Shown here piece by piece: positions 61,200-64,000 of a stretch of DNA of 64,000 nt. The DNA is from Nostoc parmelioides FACHB-3921. Its GTDB lineage: Bacteria > Cyanobacteriota > Cyanobacteriia > Cyanobacteriales > Nostocaceae. Both the position numbers and the translations under genes were made by a program. The notes below the pieces were generated by a model. The model saw only the letters and a program-made list of their open reading frames with translations. It made no database searches and was not told the origin of the DNA. Position 1 is the first letter of the stretch. Every line of letters begins with the position of its first letter. The stretch is from positions 248,001 to 312,000 of the forward strand of contig NZ_JACJQL010000001.1 in NCBI RefSeq assembly GCF_014696625.1. Reading direction: 5' to 3'.

Positions 61200-63539
61200 C
61201 TACAATTTCTGTAATTTTTGGCTGATGTAAGCAAATTGAGCGCTAGTGACTACTAATGCAATCATCGGTGGGACTAAAGGTATCCAGCCACCTTGAATTA
61301 ACAGGATAAAACATAGTCCAGATAGGGTGATTGTTCCTATAGTTACAGCAATACCTAAGTAAGTTTTTCTGGGAAGATACCAGGCCAGTAAACCGCCTGT
61401 CAAAGACCAACTCCAAATCCAGCAGATTTCCCCCCATTGAGTCCAAACCCATAATAGGGGTCGGTTATCTAAAGCGGTGCTGAGTAACTGGCTGACCATT
61501 TGTGCTTGAATCACAATACCGGGAACGATCGCTGTAGGAGATTTACTATCAGGTGTAGGCCAGTAATCGCTACTACTATTACTGGTGACACCAATCAAAA
61601 TAATGCGGTTTTTGATGGCGTTGGGGTTAATTTGTCCGTTCAAGATTTGGCTCAGGGTAATTTGGCGAGCGATCGCTCCTACTGAAGGTGCAAAACGATA
61701 ATTTAGTAAAATCTGAGTACCTTGGGCATCTATTGATTGATAACCACTAGTGCGATTCTGCAAGGGTGGGAAGGTTTTGTTTCCCAATTGCAAGTCCCAA
61801 TCTGGGGTAAATTTGGCTGTAACTCCCTGGGCTTGGAGATACAAAAACGCTAACTGCACACTAAAAGCATAAGCAGGGGTACAAGTTGGCGAAATCGGGT
61901 TGGGAGTCATCGCCAAGAGATGGCGACGCATCACACTATCCTCATCTTCCACAAAGTCGCTAAAACCCAACCGTGTTTCTGGTATTTCTGGCGGTGGTGC
62001 AATACCCGTAGGATCGGATTCTGGATCAGCACGTTTACAAATAGCAATGAGGCGATCGCTTTTCTGCATCCGTTTGGCTAATTCTGGTTGATTAGCACTT
62101 ACGGGGAAATCACGGTATATATCTAAACCAATAGCGGCTGGTTGGTATTGTTCGAGTTTTGTGAGTAGTAAGTTGAGATGTTTATCAGAAAGGGAACCTT
62201 GGCGCGGTTCTTTTCCTTGGGCTTGAATATCTTGATCTGTGATGGTTACAACCAATAGCCGGGAGTCTGGTTCTTCTTTAGGTCGCAGCCTCATTAGTTG
62301 GTCAAATGCCCCTAGTTCTAATAGTTGCAGTCCACCTGACCACCGTATTAATACGATAGTAAAAGTAATAATTAAGCTACTTAAGCCAACTGCTGGTAGC
62401 TGTTGGAAATTGGGGCGCGGTAATTGTAACCCCGGTCTTTGTCCAGACAAATCCTGCCAAGTCGGGGAAATTTCGGCTGGATTTTGGCAAATAATTGGCA
62501 ACCAAGTAGCACAGGGAAAATCCTGTTCTAGGGATTGTAATCTTTGCCGCGCCTCTCTGACGGCTGTATATAAAGTTTTACCCCTGGAAAACAACGCCAA
62601 GAAATGCTTTAAAAATTCCTGCGCCACCCGGTCTGGTACGGGTTCGCGCATAACAATCACCTGGGGTAAATGTAAATCGGCTAAATCCTGGGCTAGACCC
62701 AAACCATCACACGAGTTAAAAATTGCTAATTGCAACCCTTGAGCGATCGCCTTTTGCAAGCCATACTTTAATTGATCAATGGTCAAAGTCTCCCCAGAAT
62801 TGAGCAGCATCCGCCCTTTCCCTTGGCTGGAACTATGACCAGCAAAAAAGAGAATATCCCAACCTGATTGCCATAATTGTTCTGTTAGTTGGGAACGATT
62901 GGGTTCCACTAAAAATGTGAGTTCCGCATTGGGTAATTGCTGGAGTAAAGTTTGGTCTTTTTCTAGATCAATATGGTGGCGATCGCCTAAAATAGCTAAA
63001 ATCCTGACCTTACCTTTAGTTTTTTGGGGATGAGTTTTAATCGAACGAGTATATTCTGGTGGACTCAGAGCAATTTCCGCTTGGGGATAATCGTCAAAAA
63101 AATGCCACAAACACCAAGGAAGCTGTAAAACCTGATGGGATTCAGCCGCAATAATGCAGCGAATTTCCTCTGTAGGTGAGAGTTGAGTTCTTAACTTGCG
63201 GTCAATGTTGAGAAACGATGAACTATTCAACCATGCGTTTAAGCTTTGTTGCAATTCTTGGCAGAGATGATCAAACTCTGCTTGGGAAATATGAGTAATA
63301 TCTTCCTCATCAATTTCAAAATCGGCGATATCATGACTACGCCATCCTAAATTGGCATACAAAGCTGTGTACATTTGCTGCCAACGTTGATAAAGATGCT
63401 CTAATTGTGGCGCAGTAGGTAATCCCCCCGTGAATTGCATGGGAGTAGGAGCATCCGTTTGCCAAAGTTGAGCTACGACCGCCGGAAATCCTTGGTGTAA
63501 GTTTCCTTTTCCTAAGTTTAGGACGATCAGTTTACTCAT
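61200..63539 (-). CDS. CHAT-CHASE2 membrane protein
   Basis: 779 residues with ATG start. An N-terminal region of about 190 residues (sensor or scaffold) precedes a CHAT caspase-like domain with His in LFFAGHSSSQG and Cys in AIFNSCDGLG. A membrane helix near 390-410 follows, then an extracytoplasmic CHASE2 domain (GGLQLLELGAFDQLMRLRPK, AIGLDIYRDFPV, IILIGVTSNSSSDYWPTP) and three C-terminal helices. The protease would be cytoplasmic and under control of the external CHASE2 sensor. It lies 36 bp downstream of the DUF1822 gene, so they are co-transcribed. Confidence 0.9.
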   Translation of the reverse strand: MSKLIVLNLGKGNLHQGFPAVVAQLWQTDAPTPMQFTGGLPTAPQLEHLYQRWQQMYTALYANLGWRSHDIADFEIDEEDITHISQAEFDHLCQELQQSLNAWLNSSSFLNIDRKLRTQLSPTEEIRCIIAAESHQVLQLPWCLWHFFDDYPQAEIALSPPEYTRSIKTHPQKTKGKVRILAILGDRHHIDLEKDQTLLQQLPNAELTFLVEPNRSQLTEQLWQSGWDILFFAGHSSSQGKGRMLLNSGETLTIDQLKYGLQKAIAQGLQLAIFNSCDGLGLAQDLADLHLPQVIVMREPVPDRVAQEFLKHFLALFSRGKTLYTAVREARQRLQSLEQDFPCATWLPIICQNPAEISPTWQDLSGQRPGLQLPRPNFQQLPAVGLSSLIITFTIVLIRWSGGLQLLELGAFDQLMRLRPKEEPDSRLLVVTITDQDIQAQGKEPRQGSLSDKHLNLLLTKLEQYQPAAIGLDIYRDFPVSANQPELAKRMQKSDRLIAICKRADPESDPTGIAPPPEIPETRLGFSDFVEDEDSVMRRHLLAMTPNPISPTCTPAYAFSVQLAFLYLQAQGVTAKFTPDWDLQLGNKTFPPLQNRTSGYQSIDAQGTQILLNYRFAPSVGAIARQITLSQILNGQINPNAIKNRIILIGVTSNSSSDYWPTPDSKSPTAIVPGIVIQAQMVSQLLSTALDNRPLLWVWTQWGEICWIWSWSLTGGLLAWYLPRKTYLGIAVTIGTITLSGLCFILLIQGGWIPLVPPMIALVVTSAQFAYISQKLQKL

Positions 63540-63575
63540 GTACTCAGTATGCCAGCAGATTAAGAAACGCCATAA

Positions 63576-64000
63576 CTAACTTTCAAACTCTTCAACAAAA
63601 CTGAAATCATCGAGAATAACCTGGAGGCTAAAGCGGGTGTTTTGTGGACATCGGAAGCGTTTGAGTTGGATGGAGTTGTCTGTTTCTCGTGCTTCTACTG
63701 ATTGGACAACTTGCCCTGAGGCAGAAATTAACTCTAATTTCATATTCTCAGGTAAATAAATCCCTCGTTCTCTGGGAGACAATTGGACGCGGATTCCTAC
63801 TCTATCATCTGTTTCTAGTGTCAAAGTCAACATTAGCACTATCGTTTGACCGCTTGGTAGGTCGATTACCTTAACGCGCTGGATTGATTGTTCAGCCATA
63901 TCATCGGCTTGACGAAAGCTGAAGGCGAAATCTGGCTGTGTTCCCAGAAGAGTTTCGACTGTTTGCCAGCTATTTGTCAAGGTATTTTGTAACCACTGAC
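63576..64000 (-). CDS. DUF1822 family protein (5' part outside window)
   Basis: The frame is open to the window edge: QWLQNTL precedes an internal TTG at 63980, so the N-terminus lies outside. About 141 residues are visible, with GWQTVE-like NSWQTVETLLGTQ, VGIRVQLSPRERGIYLPENM KL, SARETDNSIQLKRF-like VEARETDNSIQLKRF and FSLQVILDDFSFVEEFES. These match the C-terminal half of DUF1822, a cyanobacterial family of unknown function. It is the first visible gene of a minus-strand operon with CHAT-CHASE2 and DUF928. Confidence 0.85.
   Translation of the reverse strand, partial: QWLQNTLTNSWQTVETLLGTQPDFAFSFRQADDMAEQSIQRVKVIDLPSGQTIVLMLTLTLETDDRVGIRVQLSPRERGIYLPENMKLELISASGQVVQSVEARETDNSIQLKRFRCPQNTRFSLQVILDDFSFVEEFES

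Overview
The window reads as chromosomal DNA of a filamentous, probably heterocyst-forming cyanobacterium of the Nostoc/Anabaena group. Supporting signs are many HIP1 octamers (GCGATCGC), heptameric short tandem repeats (TGTTAAC/TGTTGAC and AATTCAA types) in most intergenic gaps, several miniature inverted-repeat elements, a calcium-dependent protease of the PrcA type, a Get3d-type ATPase with a crystallin-like tail, cyanobacteriochrome GAF domains, and cyanobacterial families such as DUF2358, DUF928, DUF1822 and TIGR02921. No rRNA, canonical tRNA, CRISPR array, prophage or intact transposase gene was found.

Layout. 1-7.3 kb: the end of a response regulator gene, a 1714-residue receiver-GAF-nine-PAS kinase whose GAF carries a DXCF cyanobacteriochrome motif, and a small kinase-like protein. 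7.4-15 kb (minus strand): a five-gene chemotaxis-like operon (PATAN-receiver, CheY, CheW, MCP, CheA-receiver) of the type that controls pili, phototaxis or hormogonia, followed by an ABC-transporter remnant. 15.7-25.8 kb: proA, a peptidoglycan-binding protein, a PAS kinase with a recent internal duplication, and a translationally coupled pair of two-partner-secretion exoprotein and TPR-CHAT protease. 26-30 kb (minus strand): a small conserved protein, two 77-nt structured elements, a Ro/TROVE-like vWA protein and a downstream partner. 30-36 kb: a NACHT-HEAT NTPase, small conserved genes and get3d. 36-46 kb: a three-GAF photosensory kinase, a CocE-type hydrolase, a coupled three-gene operon with a retropepsin-like protease, a phosphoketolase-like enzyme, a GxxExxY protein and an SDR. 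46-57 kb: small regulators, a double-glycine peptide precursor, a PEP-CTERM membrane protein and two overlapping histidine kinase genes. 57-64 kb: prcA with a divergent propeptide-like gene, then DUF928, CHAT-CHASE2 and DUF1822 genes.

The most interesting locus is 26171-29810. Two homologous 77-nt elements sit between a small gene and a vWA protein that resembles Ro60/Rsr. Read on the minus strand both fold into the same long hairpin, closed by pairing of its ends, with one bulged C in the terminal helix. Differences between copies keep the pairing on the minus strand but break it on the plus strand. Adjacency to a Ro-like gene suggests a diverged Ro-Y RNA ribonucleoprotein. This is inference from sequence alone.

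Secondary points are a stand-alone homologue of the PrcA propeptide next to prcA, four families of miniature elements (two with clear target duplications), and a protein whose C-terminus is encoded by one of those elements. Functional assignments rest on motifs read by eye; no database search was made.
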